DNA from: Diplosphaera chodatii
Taxonomy: Eukaryota; Chlorophyta; Trebouxiophyceae; Prasiolales; Stichococcaceae
Assembly (NCBI GenBank): GCA_032358165.1
Contig: JAALGY010000033.1
Location: forward strand, 434,001 to 498,000
Reading direction: 5' to 3'
Length of the DNA: 64,000 bases
Of the stretch, positions 45,236-58,900 are shown piece by piece. Position 1 is the stretch's first letter; each line of letters opens with the position of its first letter. The notes under the pieces were generated by a model. It was not told the origin of the DNA. It did no database searches and saw only the letters and a list, made by a program, of their open reading frames with translations. Made by a program: the position numbers and the translations under genes.

Positions 45236-48200
45236 ATGAGCTCGATTCTGCTCCCGCCGTCGCCAAACTGGTGCGCAGCTGCGGCAAGTCGAATGCATGT
45301 CTCATCCGTCTGGCGTGCATCCATCTTGGCGGATTACGCAGCAAATTCTACCAGGAATGCCCCACAACTGCTGCGACATGCCCTTTTTGGTGTGCCGTAC
45401 ATCAACCTGATGCCGTGCACACCGCCGCCATGGCATGATCTGAGGCATAGGCCTATCAATTTAGGCAATGCATCGCTTGGCATGATACTAAAAGAAGTAT
45501 GGTGATATCAATAGGTATGGCGCGAGCCTGGCGGACTGGTCAGCCGACGGCACCTGGGCAGCATACGCGGCTCACAATGCTGTCGTCATGCTGCGGCCTG
45601 GAGAGCACCGCATCACCCACATGCTGTCTGGACACAACAACAGGTAGGTTACAACAACAGATTGACAGCGCCCAGCTGCATCGTTCATTCTGACATTGCA
45701 TTGCACCAGAACGGAAAGCTTGCTGCTCTTTGTGATCAAATGCGAGGTCTTGCAAGCATGTGAGTATGCCCACCCCAACGGCTCTGCAGGGTGACGGCAG
45801 TGGCATTCGTGCCTCGGCCGCACTCAGACAGCTCTGCACACCAGCACGTGCAGCAGCAGCAGCAGCTGCAGCAGCGCCTAGTGTCGGGGTCCGCGGACAA
45901 GACGCTGCGGCTGTGGGATGCCGCGACCCGGCGCACGCTCAAGATCAGCCGCAAGTTGCCGTCCGAGGTCATGTGCCTTGCTGTCACCAGGTACGCGGGA
46001 AACCAGAAGCCGAACACTCCACGTGCACCATATGCACTGCTGTTGCGAAGCACTCGCGAAGCATTGGGCGTACACTGCTTGGGTTGAATCAGCTGCACCC
46101 TCCAGTCGAGCCCGAAGCTGCCCGTGCATGAAATACGCCCTCAAGCCATTGGAAGTGCCAAGGGTATATTCACATGTCGTGTCCAGGGATGGCGCGGCTG
46201 CGGTGGCGGGCTGCAGGGGCGGCGAGGTGGCGGTGTGGCAGGTGTCCGGCGACAAGGTGTCGTCAAAGCCGGCGGTGCACAAGCTGGGGCTGCCCACCAG
46301 CGTCTGCGCCATCGCGACGTCCCCGACAAACCCTGACGAGGTGCGCTTGCTGTGTCCAGTATCACCCTGTCGACCTGCGCAAGCAGCATGCCGCTGCCTG
46401 AGGTCCAGATGCAGTGGTGTTGTGGGCAGTCACCCATGAGGTGATGGGACAGCTGCTGGCGGTCGGTGGAGGGGGCGTGACTGTGGGCTGCGATGGTCAT
46501 GACTGTCAGGCGCATCTCGCACGCTGCCTGTCCTGCCGGGCTGTGCGATGCATGCACTGTCATGGCTTTGGCTGTTGACCTGAAGCACTGTTGCTGTCGT
46601 GCAGGTGGCGCTGGGAGTGGCAAACGGCAACATGCTGCTGTTTGACGTTGCCACGGGCATGATCACGGCGCAGCTGCTCGGCTTCCGCGGCGATGTGCAG
46701 AGCCTTGCATGGGCATGCTTCCAGCGCCCCGCCGCAGGGCAGTTGGGCGCTGCTGCAGGGCCGGTTGCTGGTGTTGCTGAAGGCGGTGGCACTGACGGCA
46801 CAGCGGCAGCAGCAGGCGGCGGCGGCAGTACAGCAGTATTGCATGTTCATGCACCAGGAGCCGAATCCGACACCGCAGTGTCGGCGCAGCCATCTGATGT
46901 GCGGCCTAATGGCCACAGTACAGCTGCAGCACTGGAGGCCCAGCCTGCGGCGGGCGCAGCGCCACAGCCTGGGGAAGCGAATGCTGCACCCGCTGGGTTT
47001 GCAGTCACTGCGGCGGCAGCACAGCAGGACTGTACGGTCTGCGACCTGCTGGCGGCGGGTGCCCGGGATGGCAGCGTCCAGATTTGGGACTGCAGGTGCC
47101 TGCAGGTCTCATCAGCACACCACTGTCCTGCCTCAAGCAATGCACATGAGGTTCTTGATGCATGCTTTCGTGCATGGGCTGCTTGCCAGTGCACAGGCTC
47201 CCCGGCAAGTGTATAGTTGCACAGTCTCCGCATTCTTCCCCGCAGGTCTGAGTTGACGGCAGGGTCGGGATCGGCCTCAGGCTCGGCCAGGCGAGCACAG
47301 CAGCCTCGGAAGCTGCATGAGCTGACCCTGCCGAGACCGGGCGGTCTGTCAACTGCGCAGGTACACAATGTGGCTGACAATTGAATCACTTTTATCCACT
47401 CCATGTTGTGCAGCACTCTATTTCCAAGAAAGCACGTCAATTGTGTCGTACCTAAGGAGCGTGCTCTTCGCCCGCACATCACCACTGCTGCCTGAGCACG
47501 TGTCAGCTTGCCGAGAAGCAGCCAGGACACACAGTAGCTCACCTGCAAACTGCTCTGCAGGCAGGCCGCGTGTGGGTGGCCGCAGCCTGGGCCCCTCACG
47601 AGGGGTCAGGCACGCGGCAGGGCTCCGGCGGTGCGGCGCAGCTGATCTGCAGCGGCTTGGGCGGTGAGCTCTCTGGATCGTCAGTGCCGCAGGCACTCGA
47701 TATCAATATGCTGACGGTTGAGTGTGGCTGCACTCGCTCAATGGGTACAGTAGCGGGGGTGTCTGGTCGGCCCTGAGTAGCGCACTCTTGCACGGGGCGG
47801 GCCCAATGCATCTGTCTGACCCACGGCTCATTTGGGTAGCAGGGAGCTTGTTTGCATGGAGCATCCCACTTCTGTCAGATGCGGCGCCTGCGCAGCTGCC
47901 GCCACCGATGCGGCTGCCGCAGCACCACACCCGCAGCGTGTTTTCTCTTAGTTTCGGCCCCCTGCGGTCAACAGCAGAGTCAGCAGCAGTAATAAACACG
48001 CCGCCCCCCGTCGGCATGCTGACGACCAGCATGGACCGGTCGGCGGCGCTGTGGCGGCTGCCGCCGCCGCCGCCGCCGCCGTCAGCACCAGCAGACGCCT
48101 GGAAGGCCGCAAAGGTGTGGGGTTGCACTCTAAAGTGAGCGGCAGCCAATGCCGACCTCTTTGTGTCGGGCACCCTCCACGCTACGCGGCACTTGGCCTG

Positions 48201-51200
48201 CTGCATGCTCAGAGCATGACAGAAGCACAGCGGCACAGGCCCCACCTTTTGCTGCCGCCGCTCTATGGTATGGCTTGTAATGCCTTGTTCCTTGCTGAGA
48301 CGGCATATTGCCACTTAGATACACACGAAACTGTTGCTTGCGCAGGTGGACTGGCAGCTGCTTGGGCTGGGCGGCCACGCATACTGCGTCGCGGTTCAGC
48401 CGGGCGGCGCCGCGGTGGCGGTTGGCTGTGGCGACCGCTCCGTGCGGCTCTGGCGCCTGGGCGGCGTCGGCAGCGGGGGCAGCGGCAGCGGCAATGGTAG
48501 CAGCAGCAGCCCCAGCGCCGCAGCAGCATCGGACCTCTGCTGGCAGGTGCTCGCCAACTCAATCTGACTGGACATTTGCACTGCTGGCATTGGCATACCG
48601 TGCCAGTTGCTGGGCATTTACCGGCGACGCCATGCGGCTCTGGTGCCTGCACGGTGGGCAACGGTGAAACCAGATGCTGTCCGTCGGCTGCAGGGCATCC
48701 CGGACTCTGTGACGGCTGTGGCCTGGCACCCGGCACAGGGCGGCCTGCTGGTGGTCGGCTGCGGCGATGGCGCTGTGGCGCTGCTGGACAGTGCCAAAGG
48801 TGTGCTCGCACCCCTCCCTGGTGATCATGACTCAGCCTGCAGCCTGCAACTGTTGTTTTCAGCCAGCACTCGGCATTGACGGTGCGTGCACCTGTCCAGC
48901 TGGCAACTGGCCGACACGGATCGATTTGTGTAACATCCAGTATCACACATGTTGCTGAGCAGCGGCACCGCCCGCCAGCGCCAGCACGCTGAGTCGCTTC
49001 TGGCATCGACCTGCATGTGCGGCGCAATTGCAAGGTTGCAAACTTAACACGTCACATGCACGCATGGATTGCGCGCACCACTCCAAACTACTCGCTCCCT
49101 GCAGGTGTGGCAGTGCCCTTCCTGACGCGGCACAAGGCGCCGGTGCTGCAGGTCGCCTGGCGGCCCTGTAGCGCTGCCGATGGCTCCACAGCAGATGGGG
49201 CCGATGGCCGCGGCGTGCTGCACAGCCTGTGCGGCGCAGGCTGCCTGCTGCGCTGGGACCAGCACAGTGCTGCGGTGAGTCTTCGCTGGTCGGGGTTGGT
49301 ATGCTGCTGTTTTGGGCGAACGGCGCTGCTGAATCAGTATACCTCGGACAGGGTTGTGAAAAGAGTTATACGCTGCCACACCGCTGCGGCATTGCAGTCG
49401 AGTCCCATCAGAACATGTTGGGCCTGCCAGCTTTGCTGCAACTCGAGGCCGCTGGCCCAGCACTGACTGCACAGGTCTTATCACGTCTTTTTGTCCACGT
49501 CTTTGTGTCACCAATAACAGTGTACACGTGCGGCCTGCAGCGCAAGCCCGCAGACATTGCCCCGATGCTGCTTGGAGGGGCGAGCGTAGCGGCCTCACAG
49601 CTCAGCGCCTTTGCCTTCACCGACGGCGGCGACCGCTTGGCGTACGGTGCGTGATCAGTGATCAGTGGCGGCTTGATGGCCACCCTGACAAAGGGGACAG
49701 CTCATTCCTCACGCAGCTGCCACTTTACAACCCCGTCGAAATCAGAATTCGCTTTATAGATCCCTCTGCAACCCTTCTCCAAGAGGGCAAGATGCTGAGA
49801 TGCCTGCTATGTCTGCGTGCGGCAGGGGACATCAGTGGAACCGTGAGCGTCGCATCAGCACAGCCGGGCGGCGCGTGGCAGCCGGCCAGGGTGCTGCGGC
49901 GGGGCGGCGGCGCTTCACTCACCGCCCTGGCATGGCGGCCTCCGACCCACGCCGCTGACATCTACAGTGCGGCAGATGAGCCTGCTGCTTTGCAGAGGGG
50001 TGCCGCCCCCACAGCAGCCGATGGGTGGCTGGCGGCCACCAGCAGTGACGGCGGCATTGCCGTCTTTGAGGCAGCCAGCGGTGGCGGGTGCGTCTGCGCT
50101 ATCTCGCTTCCAGACCCCAACACGACCTGAAGCTCATGTTGTGGACCCCAGGCACTGCATGAGCATCTCTTTGATGCTGCGAACACAAGTTGTTTTCACT
50201 AGCTTTTCACACAAATCCGTATGGCAGCATGCAATATGTGCTGCAGGGACGCGATCGCAGCGGCAGCGTCTGCAGGCGTCGCGGCCCACACGGGGGCGGA
50301 GGCAGCGCTGGCGGTGGCCTGGTGCCCGGCTGCAGCCAATGCCCTGGTGATTGGCTGCTCAGACGCCACCGTACAGGTGACTTTCCATAGAATTCTGTGC
50401 TTTGTTACGGAGTGTCTAAGATCCAGCCGGCAATCAATGCTCGTCTTGTTGGGCTAGCTAGGCGCCCATCTTGCTGCCATGCCCATTCCCGTGATGTGCA
50501 GGGCTGCGGTCAGCCAATGTGCCAGCTGGTATGCCTACGTGCACAACCACTTCCATGTGACACGAAGTCACCCTTTGACAGTCGCCACATGACGCCACGT
50601 AGGTCTTCAGCATGTCCAGCTCAGCGGAGGGCGGCGCCCAGCTGCAGCACCTGCGCACGCTGCGGGGCCACGCCGGCCGCGTGCTCACGGTCGCGTGGCT
50701 GGGGTCCCCAGGTGGTGCTGCCGCGACCGTGACCCCCGCCGGCAGCAGCAGCAGCGGCAGCGAACTGGGGACCATCCTGAGCGGCTCTGAGGACCAGACA
50801 GTGCGTGCCTGGCCCGCAGACTTTGCTGCAGGGGCTCCGCCAGCGGTGCAGGCTGCAGCGCAGCAGGACGTCGGCAGCAGCGCAGCTGCTCGCGGCACCC
50901 AGGCAGCCGCAGCAGCTCCGCATGTCAGCAGCGGAGGTGAGAAGGAGCAGAAGCAGACCCGGAGCGGGCAAACAGAAGCAGCGGCAGCAGCAGAGGCGCC
51001 GGCACCAGCGCAGCAGCCGGCGCGCCCGCCGCCCGATGCCCCCCTGCAGCGCTCGCCATCCCTGTGCGACGGCATGTCTGCCGAAAGTGGCGCCGAGCTG
51101 CGGTCTGCTGCACCCCAAGGTGCGGTGGCACAGGATCAGCAGGTTCAGCAGCAGCAGCAGCAGCAGGACAGCGGTCTTCCAGCTGCAGACCGGATTCTTC

Positions 51201-53895
51201 AGGGTCTGCCGCTAGAACCCTCACAGTCAGCGGAGTCTGGCGAGCTGGAGACGCTGTCTACGGTGGCCGCAGCGTCTCCAGGGCGGCCGCGGTACGGCGG
51301 GCTGCCACCGCAGCAGCAGCAGCAGGGTTTGGGGCATGCCTGCAGCAATCCTGCCCCTCCCAGCACGACCAGCATTAAGCAGCAGCTAACAACCCTGCCG
51401 CAGCCGCAGCAGCAGCAGCAGCCAGGGGCGGAGCCGCCGCAGCCGGCAGCGCTGGCGGCAAGCGCTGCCGCCAGCGCCGCCACGCCCAGCCAGCACATAC
51501 CAAGCAGTGCCGCAGCAGCAAGCGCACCAGGCGTTTCCGCCCCGCCCGTCGCGGCGCCGCCTGCCGCCGCCAGCAGCAAGCGCAGCCGCAGCTCAAAGCA
51601 GGGCCCCAGCCTGGGGGCCCGCCCGCTGCCGCTGCCGGTGCTGCCGCCCCGGGACGCGGCCACGCAGCTGCTGCAGCCGGCGGCCAGGGACACCGCGCTG
51701 GCCGCCTGCCTGCGACTGTCACGGCAGCAGTCTGCCGGGGCTGCGGAGGCGTCCGGTCCCCGCGATGCCCACTCCGACGCTGGCGGGGCTGACGCAGGCA
51801 GCACGGCTGCCGCCGAGCAGCTGCGCGGCTGGGGCGTGTTTGCGGGGCCGCTGGATGCTGGCGCAGCGCTGCAGGCCGCGTCCGCTGCAGCTGTCGAGGT
51901 GGGGTGAAGTTACGCCTCGATGTTTGTCCACAGCAGTGCTTCCTGGATCTGCTCCACACTACCTCTGGGTAGGTGCTGCTCCCGTGCCAGCTGCCAGCAG
52001 TGCGCCATGTTGTTCTGCTTACGCGACCGCTTGCTGAGCTCTGTCTACGGGAGCCCTCAGGTTCAGAGGGACGGCAAGCAGAGGATGCCAGCAAATGCTG
52101 AGCCTCAACATGTTGGTTGGCATTCAGATGCAGGGCGCCGACACTGGCGCTGCTGAGCGGGCGCAGCAGGCGGCCGTCATGCAGCTGTGGGCCGGCGACG
52201 GGGCGGCGGCCCTGCAGACGGTACTGGCTGTGGACGCCCTGACGGCGGACTTTGTCAACATGACCATCGCAGCAGGTCGGCCGCTGCCCACAGGACTTTG
52301 CTTGGTGCGAGGCAGATTACTGATGAAATCCAGGTGGCAAAACGTGCAGGCAGAGTTGCCGTTCGTGCAGTCTTCGTGGCTGTCGTGCCTCACAGCGGGC
52401 AGCTCTGCGGGTACAGGACATGTAGACGCTTTCCCGTTGTCGCATCCTGCAGGCAAGGACGTGTGGCGGGCGGCGGTGGCCGTGTATGCGGCCCAGCTGG
52501 AGGTGAGGGGCGAGCCCCAGATGGCGGCCTCGCAGCTTGTGGCAGCAGGTGGGGCGAGTCGCACCGAGTCACAGTGCTTCAAATGCAGGAAGTGCTGGGT
52601 GGTCCCCAACTGTGCTGACCCAGCCTTGCACATTCCCCAACATGTATGCCAACTCTGGCTGCCTGCTCTGGCGCAGGCGACGTGCGCGGCGCGCTGGCTG
52701 TGCTGCAGCGGGCCGGGCTGCTGCAGGAGGCTGTTGCGCTAGGTGCTGCACGCCTGCTGCCTGGCGACCCCGCCCTGCAGGTGAACACCGTTGCCTTTGC
52801 AGTTATCTTGGGAAATCTGCAAGGGCTTCTGTGCATGGTATGTGCAACGCCGGCATCCTGCTGTCGCTGTGGCGTGGGGGTTGCTGCGTTGATGGCCAGC
52901 ATTGGGCGTGACCTGCCAAATGTCAGCAGAGCAGGTTACACGGTCCTGTCAGTGTCGAGCGTCGTCCGCAATGAGTGAGGAGGTGGCTACTGGTCCGTGC
53001 TCAAAGCATCTCGTATGTAACACTGTAGGAGGTGCAGCGGATGTGGGGCGGGCAGCTGGAAGCAGCGGGTGCTCTGGAGGCCGCTGCCTGCTGCTTCCTG
53101 AAGTCCGCGGCGCCCGCTGCTGCCGCAACAGCTCTGGCCCGCCGCGGGACTGCCGGTGCGGTAGCTGCCGCAGCGCAGATCGCCGCCGCCGCCGCCGATG
53201 CTGATCTGGCATCCCACAGCAGCAGCGAGGTCGGCGGCGGCGGCGGCGCTGCGCAGCTGCAGCAGCTGGCGCAGCAGCTGGGCGTGCGGGCGGCAGCAAT
53301 GGCCGGCTGCAGTGACCCAGGAGCCACTACCGATGCAGCTGCAGCCGCGCCGGCTGAGGCAGACGCTGGCCACCAGGCTCGAGCAGGTGCAGCTGAGACG
53401 CCACTGGTTGTGGTTGACGGCGGGGCAACGGTCACCGACATGCCAGGTGCCAGTGCTGCTGTCGACGCAACAGCGGCAGCAGCGGGGGCAGGAACTGCGG
53501 CTGACCTCTTGCACCACAGCCACAGCAGTGGGATGGCGACAGTGGACCCTGCCGCTGACGCAGCCCCTGCAGCGGAGAGGGAGACGATCCCCATGAGCCG
53601 CGCGCTTGCGATGCGGCCTTGGCAGCTGCCGGGGTACAAGGGTGCTGCCCCAGCCACCACTGGCGCCGGGAGCGGCAGCGGCACTATGGCTGCTGCTGCT
53701 GCAGGTTTCGAGCAGCAAAGATACAGTCGAGAGCAGTTGCTGGGCATCTGTGGAGGCATGGCGGTTGGCAAGACTGCCAGCCAGGCGTTTGTGGCGGCCG
53801 ACAAGGCGTGTGCTCGTGCTGCGGAGTTGGACATTCTGCTTCCAGAGCTGCCGCCGCCACCGCCAGGGTCACCGCCAACCCTGCCCGGGGCTTGA
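45236..53895 (+). CDS. GEMIN5: Gemin5-like WD40 repeat protein
   Basis: Twenty exons (45236-45270, 45515-45643, 45790-45990, 46187-46340, 46605-47095, 47246-47360, 47561-47663, 47723-48114, 48346-48546, 48694-48799, 49105-49274, 49541-49646, 49826-50087, 50247-50376, 50603-51898, 51937-51968, 52061-52275, 52453-52548, 52677-52780, 53029-53895) join to 1734 aa. The N-terminus LPPSPNWYGASLADWS matches the conserved LPPSPNWY start of Gemin5, which binds the m7G cap and Sm site of snRNAs for snRNP assembly. About 12-14 WD repeats fill the first 930 residues (LVSGSADKTLRLWD, GARDGSVQIWDC, VAVGCGDRSVRLWR, LSGSEDQTVRAW). A Gln/Ala/Pro-rich linker of about 350 residues follows, then helical repeats (WRAAVAVYAAQLEV, GALAVLQRAGLLQEAVALGAARLL) like the Gemin5 TPR dimerisation region, and a low-complexity tail. 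The exon 8 acceptor is atypical but fits the phase on both sides. Only the cap-binding fold, not the SMN partners, can be inferred. Confidence 0.78.
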
Positions 53896-54421
53896 CTGCG
53901 GCCACCTCGTCACGTACCAGCTGCAGTCTCGCACCTACTTCCATGCGGTTTGTGGTTGCAAGTCGCTGTCGGCCGCATAAGCTAAAGTGGCATTACTGGC
54001 TATGGTCTCTGAGTGTTGGTCGAAGCGCAGAGGACATGTGCATATCAGGGAACCCGGAGAGGAATTGTGGTCTGCTGCTGTGAACGGCGTGAAACAGTTT
54101 TCACCAATATCAGTGCCACCCGTTTTCGCTCCCTCGCACACAGTCCCTCATGTGAGATCTGCAGCAATGGTTGGGCATGCATCACCTATGTACCCTGCAT
54201 TTGTTGCGTCATGGCATGGGCATGCCGTGCTGTTGCATAGTGCACTCATTTCTGACGAAACGTATCGAGCAGCATGACACATATGTCCTCATGGCAGGCC
54301 TGCATCGAATCATTTACGAGTAGTATTTGCACGCCTTGCAATACATAGGAGCTCGTCCGTCAGGACGCCACATCTTAGGCGGCACCGTTGATGCACCATG
54401 CACGATTGTCCACGCACACAG
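53896..54421. other. Convergent 3' region of Gemin5-like and F-box-like genes
   Basis: About 525 bp without a supported gene. Confidence 0.4.
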
Positions 54422-55648
54422 TCAGTTGTCCACAAGCAGGCACTTCTGGCATGGCTCAACGCTCCATTTGCGGGTCTCATCAGTGTCATCAATCCATTCC
54501 CCATGTAAGCTGAACACATCTTTGACAACAGGCTGGCTGGCATTGCCCCACTCTAGATGTACGCTGCAATGTGCCACGAGGCAGCCATCAGGGTGCTCTT
54601 TCCACATGCGCTGTGTAACCTCTGAAGGCAGGCGGTGCGCAGCAGCTTGCAGCACCCGAAGGAATTCAGGTCCAGGGTCCACACTGCAGGGAGGGGTTGG
54701 ATCGTTGGCACTTCAACACCAGACCAGGCATGTGATGCAAATGCTGGAGAAAACCGGAGACTGCGGTGGGACACCACTGCACCAGGTGCGCTGATGATGA
54801 CTGCTTGTGTGTGAGGTTCACCGCTGGTGCGTCACGCACTTTGTCATAGTGACACAGCGTACGCTGCGCGGCAGCCTCGCGACGTCCGCCGTCACGTTGC
54901 ACAGCGTCAGCCCGTTCAGCTCCGTGAGGGGGCTGAGGATGGCGGAAGGTACACGGGTGAGCTGCTGTGCATCGCCTTCCAGTGCCAGCCGCCACAGGCA
55001 GGGTGGCAGCTGCGGCGGCAGGGCACGCGCGTCCAGCCGCTTGATGCTGTACAGCTCTGGGAACGCCGCGACGCTGTCCGCTGTCAGCACGAAAGTCGGA
55101 GACTCGATGTAGCTGAGCGCCAAAGCTGAATGACGCTGGAAGCTTTTGCTGCTCAGCAGCGACTCCAGCGACCTGACCGCCGCCGTGGTGCAGTCGGGGG
55201 TGCAGCTGACCCGCACGTGCAGGGCCTCAACTGCCATGGGCGCTGCAGCCAGCCCAGCCACTGAGAATTGCATGGGAATTCAGGTTGAGGGAAACCACAT
55301 GCATCTGCAGCGACTGGAGGATGGTTCGCCACCTGCGTGTCAGGCACCCGACCAGTCTGTTGCTTGTGAGAGCTCGCAGTCCAAATAGATGCACGACGTG
55401 CGTCGACTGGCTTGCAGCCGCATGGTGCGCTGTACTGGTTTAATAAGCAAGCGGCAATCAAGCACCGCTTACCCAGAGCACACTGTCCGCAGGCGCAGGA
55501 CGGACTGAAGCGCGCGCCGATTCTCGCGGTCGTGACTGTCCAGGGACCTTGTGCTGATGTGTGTCGCATAATAGGGCCAAACGACCTCGTCGAGGATCAG
55601 CTCCTGAACCTCCGGTGGCAAGTCAGCCAAACCTGGTGACATGGGCAT
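54422..55648 (-). CDS. F-box-like protein
   Basis: Exon 1 (55648-55473) encodes an F-box-like helix set, LADLPPEVQELILDEVVW ending in LRLRTVCS, which in other proteins binds Skp1 in SCF ubiquitin ligases. Exon 2 (55406-55348) is short and placed only by phase. Exon 3 (55242-54840) has Leu-rich segments (VEALHVRVSC, LYSIKRLDARALPPQLP, LTELNGLTLCNV) reminiscent of irregular leucine-rich repeats. Exon 4 (54683-54422) ends the frame with a charged domain (VTQRMWKEHPDG, VFSLHGEWIDD) whose family I do not recognise. The four exons sum to 299 aa in frame. An alternative reading of the exon 1-3 junction includes the word SLQMHVVSLNLNSHAIL but could not be spliced in phase. Substrate and partners are unknown. 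Confidence 0.5.
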
Positions 55649-55936
55649 GGCCGCAGGCTGAGTGCCAAGACGCAGGTTGCAATTACAGGATTATGAGCAA
55701 TGCGGCCATTGCCACCGTCAAAGTGTGACTTTGTCAAGTCTGGGCGTGCTGATGATGTGGCATGTTGTAGTACAGTCGTCAAGTACTGGCAACCTGCATG
55801 GCAATGATGGCAGCAAACTGGCACTGACGGCATCCAGGAGCAGACCTGGAGTCACGCCTGATCTGCGGATGCATTCGTAGTGTAGCGAACACTTGCTGCA
55901 TGTCGCACACGAAGGCCGTATCGTGCTGTGCTGCAC
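55649..55936. promoter_or_regulatory. Divergent region, F-box-like gene / Mut7-C exonuclease
   Basis: The 288-bp head-to-head gap between the two start codons. No element was identified. Confidence 0.35.
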
Positions 55937-58900
55937 ATGCAAACCTGCGCAGCGTGCACACCTGTAGCAGCCAAGGGGTTGACCTCAGGAGTACTGCAGC
56001 ACCAGTTACACGGCAACTGTCACGCTGGTTCTAGCTTGGTCAGCGTCGGCAGCTTGCCAGCCTTGAGGGTCAGCAGGAAGCAGTGCCGTGGCCAGCGCTC
56101 TGCGGCCATGCCATGTGCAGCAGTTGTGGATGCGGGCAACCCACCTGCTGTAGATTGCTTCTGGCAGATGCCGGAAGGCGTTTGCCTGCGTTTCATCGAC
56201 ACCTCAGCCAGCCTAGAAGCTGTTCAGCAGGACTTGCTCCCTGGCGGCAGCCTCTCGGACATTGATGCCATCGGCATTGATGCGGAGTGGGCACCGGGCG
56301 CCGCCACCCCGGCCGCAGCGCTGCTGCAGCTGGCGCTGCGGTCATCACAGAGCGGCGCCTGCACAGCCCTTGTGCTGGTGAGCTGCCACACTCTGGCTCT
56401 GAAGCCGGCGGCGGTATGTCGTATCAATGATGCCAATGCGCAGGTCAATAAGGCTGGCGCAGGCAGCGAACAGCGACCTCCGCTTGTTGTGCAGGACCTC
56501 ATGGCACTGCCGCGCGCTGAGACGGCGCAACTGGTCCAGCAGCTCTTCGCTGATGGCACCACCCTCAAGCTGGGCTTCGGCCTTGCGGGCGATCTCTGGG
56601 CTGTCTCAGAGGTGAGGTGGATATCGTGATGACTTGAGGCAGCCTGTAACGAAAACGAGGTGCTTCCCAAATGCCGGCCTCTTGCGGATGGCTTGGCCTA
56701 GCATGACTGGTCCCTGAGCGGGCTGCGGCGCTTGAATGCAGAGACTTGGGCTCACAGCGGTCAGGTCCGTCCGGCCAGCAGTAGACGTGCGGCCGCTGCA
56801 GCAGCTGCTGGCAAAGCGGGGTGCGCTGCAGCAGGTGTGCCAGTAGTTTGCTGCGCAGAGCCTGCATCCCTGCTCGTGTATCTTACACTGCAGCAATGTA
56901 TGGGCTGGGATCCACCGTGTGGCAGGCCAGCAGTCAGCAGCCAGGCAGCCCGCATCATACGCCAGTCATAGGAATTGTTCCTCGACCCCAGGCGCCGCTG
57001 CCGGGGCTGTCGGGGCTGGCGGCCCTGCACCTGGGGGCGCCGCTGGACAAGACGCTGCAGTGCTGCGAGTGGGAGGCGCGGCCGCTGTCACGGGCGCAGC
57101 TGCGCTATGCCGCCGCCGACGCCGTGTGCCTGCTGCACCTCCTTGATGCCATGGTGAGGCGTTTCTTGTCAGGGTTTACCCAGGGCAGTGCTGCACGCAA
57201 CGTGATGCCGTTAGTGCAGCCCGGACAGCCGGAGAAGCCATGCTCCTGCTGCTTCCCTGATGCACATGGGTCATTGCTCGAAACTGCTTCGCTGGGCCCT
57301 GTGCACCTGGCTGGCTGGCACATGACCAGGCATCAGCTTGCACTCTCATGAGCTGAATGCGCATGCAGGCAGCAGCAGCACCACCAGCAGAGCATGCTCT
57401 CAGGCCAGGCAGCACGGCGCAGCCCGCGGAGCTGCGGCAGCCAGGTGGTAGCGGTCCAGCAGCCGAACCTCCGCAGCCCCCCGCAAGCGACCGCAGCATC
57501 GACAGCCACCCCGTGGCGCATGACATGCAGCACACGAATGGCAGCAACTCAGCACCAGAGGCATTTGCCAGCGCCAGGAGATTTGATGGCGAGGTCGTGG
57601 CGCGTCACTGGGGCGAGGCCTGGACGCTCAGACGACTCGATGACAGCCGCAGGCTGGTGAGTCAGCCGGCTGGAACCCAGCTGCGGCACCACCTACACAG
57701 GCCTCTTGTGCGGCTGCACAGTACCACAATCAAGGTTGTTCAGCTCCCGTCACCTGATGTCATAACACTCCGTAAGCGAGGCGAGCATGTACATGCTGGT
57801 TTGCTGGCCGCTGCAGGTGGATGGGCAGGTTGCAGGCCGTCTGCTCAATGCCATGACGAACCCAGGGCGGAAAGGCAGCACCCCAGCCTTTGCAGGTAGA
57901 GCCTCCGATGGCTTCCTATGCCAACATCAGCAGGTCTGCTTCTACAGCACTGTCGTGCACGTCCTGCTTTCGTTGATGCCCTCGCACCTCCTGCTGCAGA
58001 GCGACCTATACGGCTGCCGTGGAGCCAGCCAGAAGACGCCCGCTTTGTGTGCGACGTCATGGCAGGTGTGTGTTCAACGTTTCCTGCTGCCGGCACACGC
58101 ACTGTCTGGCAGCGCGTCTGTGGACAGCACCTCATCATTGCTTGCAACGAGGAGGCTCGCACTGGCACAGCCGTGATGCTGTGTACTTGGACCCTACTCT
58201 TGGCTGGCCGTCTCGTGCAGAGGGGCTGGCGCGGCAGCTGCGGCTGTGCGGCATAGATGCAGCATCCGCACCTTTGGACCCTCACACACAGCCCCGCCAC
58301 CGCATCTACAGGTGCTCTTGCTTGTTAGTCTGTGTTCGTCCCATTTGTCATTCACTTGCGGTGGATGCAGCAGATGGGATACTGGTCTCAGCACCACCCC
58401 ACACCGAGCTAGGCAACCGCTTGTCTAATGGTGACACCTGGTTGCTTGACCTGCTAGAAACCGTTATCTCCTATCACACGTCCTTGATGCTTCAGGGCGC
58501 TGGTAGACTGCGCCGAGGCCGAGGGGCGGGTGGTGCTGACGGCGGACCGGGCGTTCATCGAGCGCCGCTACAGCGACGCAGCCTACTTCATCCGCGGCAA
58601 TGACAAGCGGTCCCAGCTGCAGGAGGCACGTCCTGCCGCACCGGGGTAGCGAGATGCTGCTCAAGGGTGAAATCAGACAGGCCTGGCATCAACGGTTGCT
58701 GCATGTGGTTGCAGGTGCTAGTAGCCTTCTCAACAGACACAGATGCGCTGGGGCTGCTCTCACGCTGCGCCAAGTGCAACGGCGAGTTTGAGGACAGGTG
58801 CGATGTCCCCATGTAAGTGCTGCCCTTGTGGCTGCTCCCAGGCTGTTCCATTGAATAATTGTCACAACAGCAAATTGAAAGGCATGCTAGCATCAGCTGG

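Noticed and set aside
53001..53834. Long minus-strand Ala-rich frame opposite the last Gemin5-like exon
   Set aside because: Mirror of an Ala/Ala-Ala-rich coding exon; codon bias in GC-rich DNA keeps the opposite frame open.
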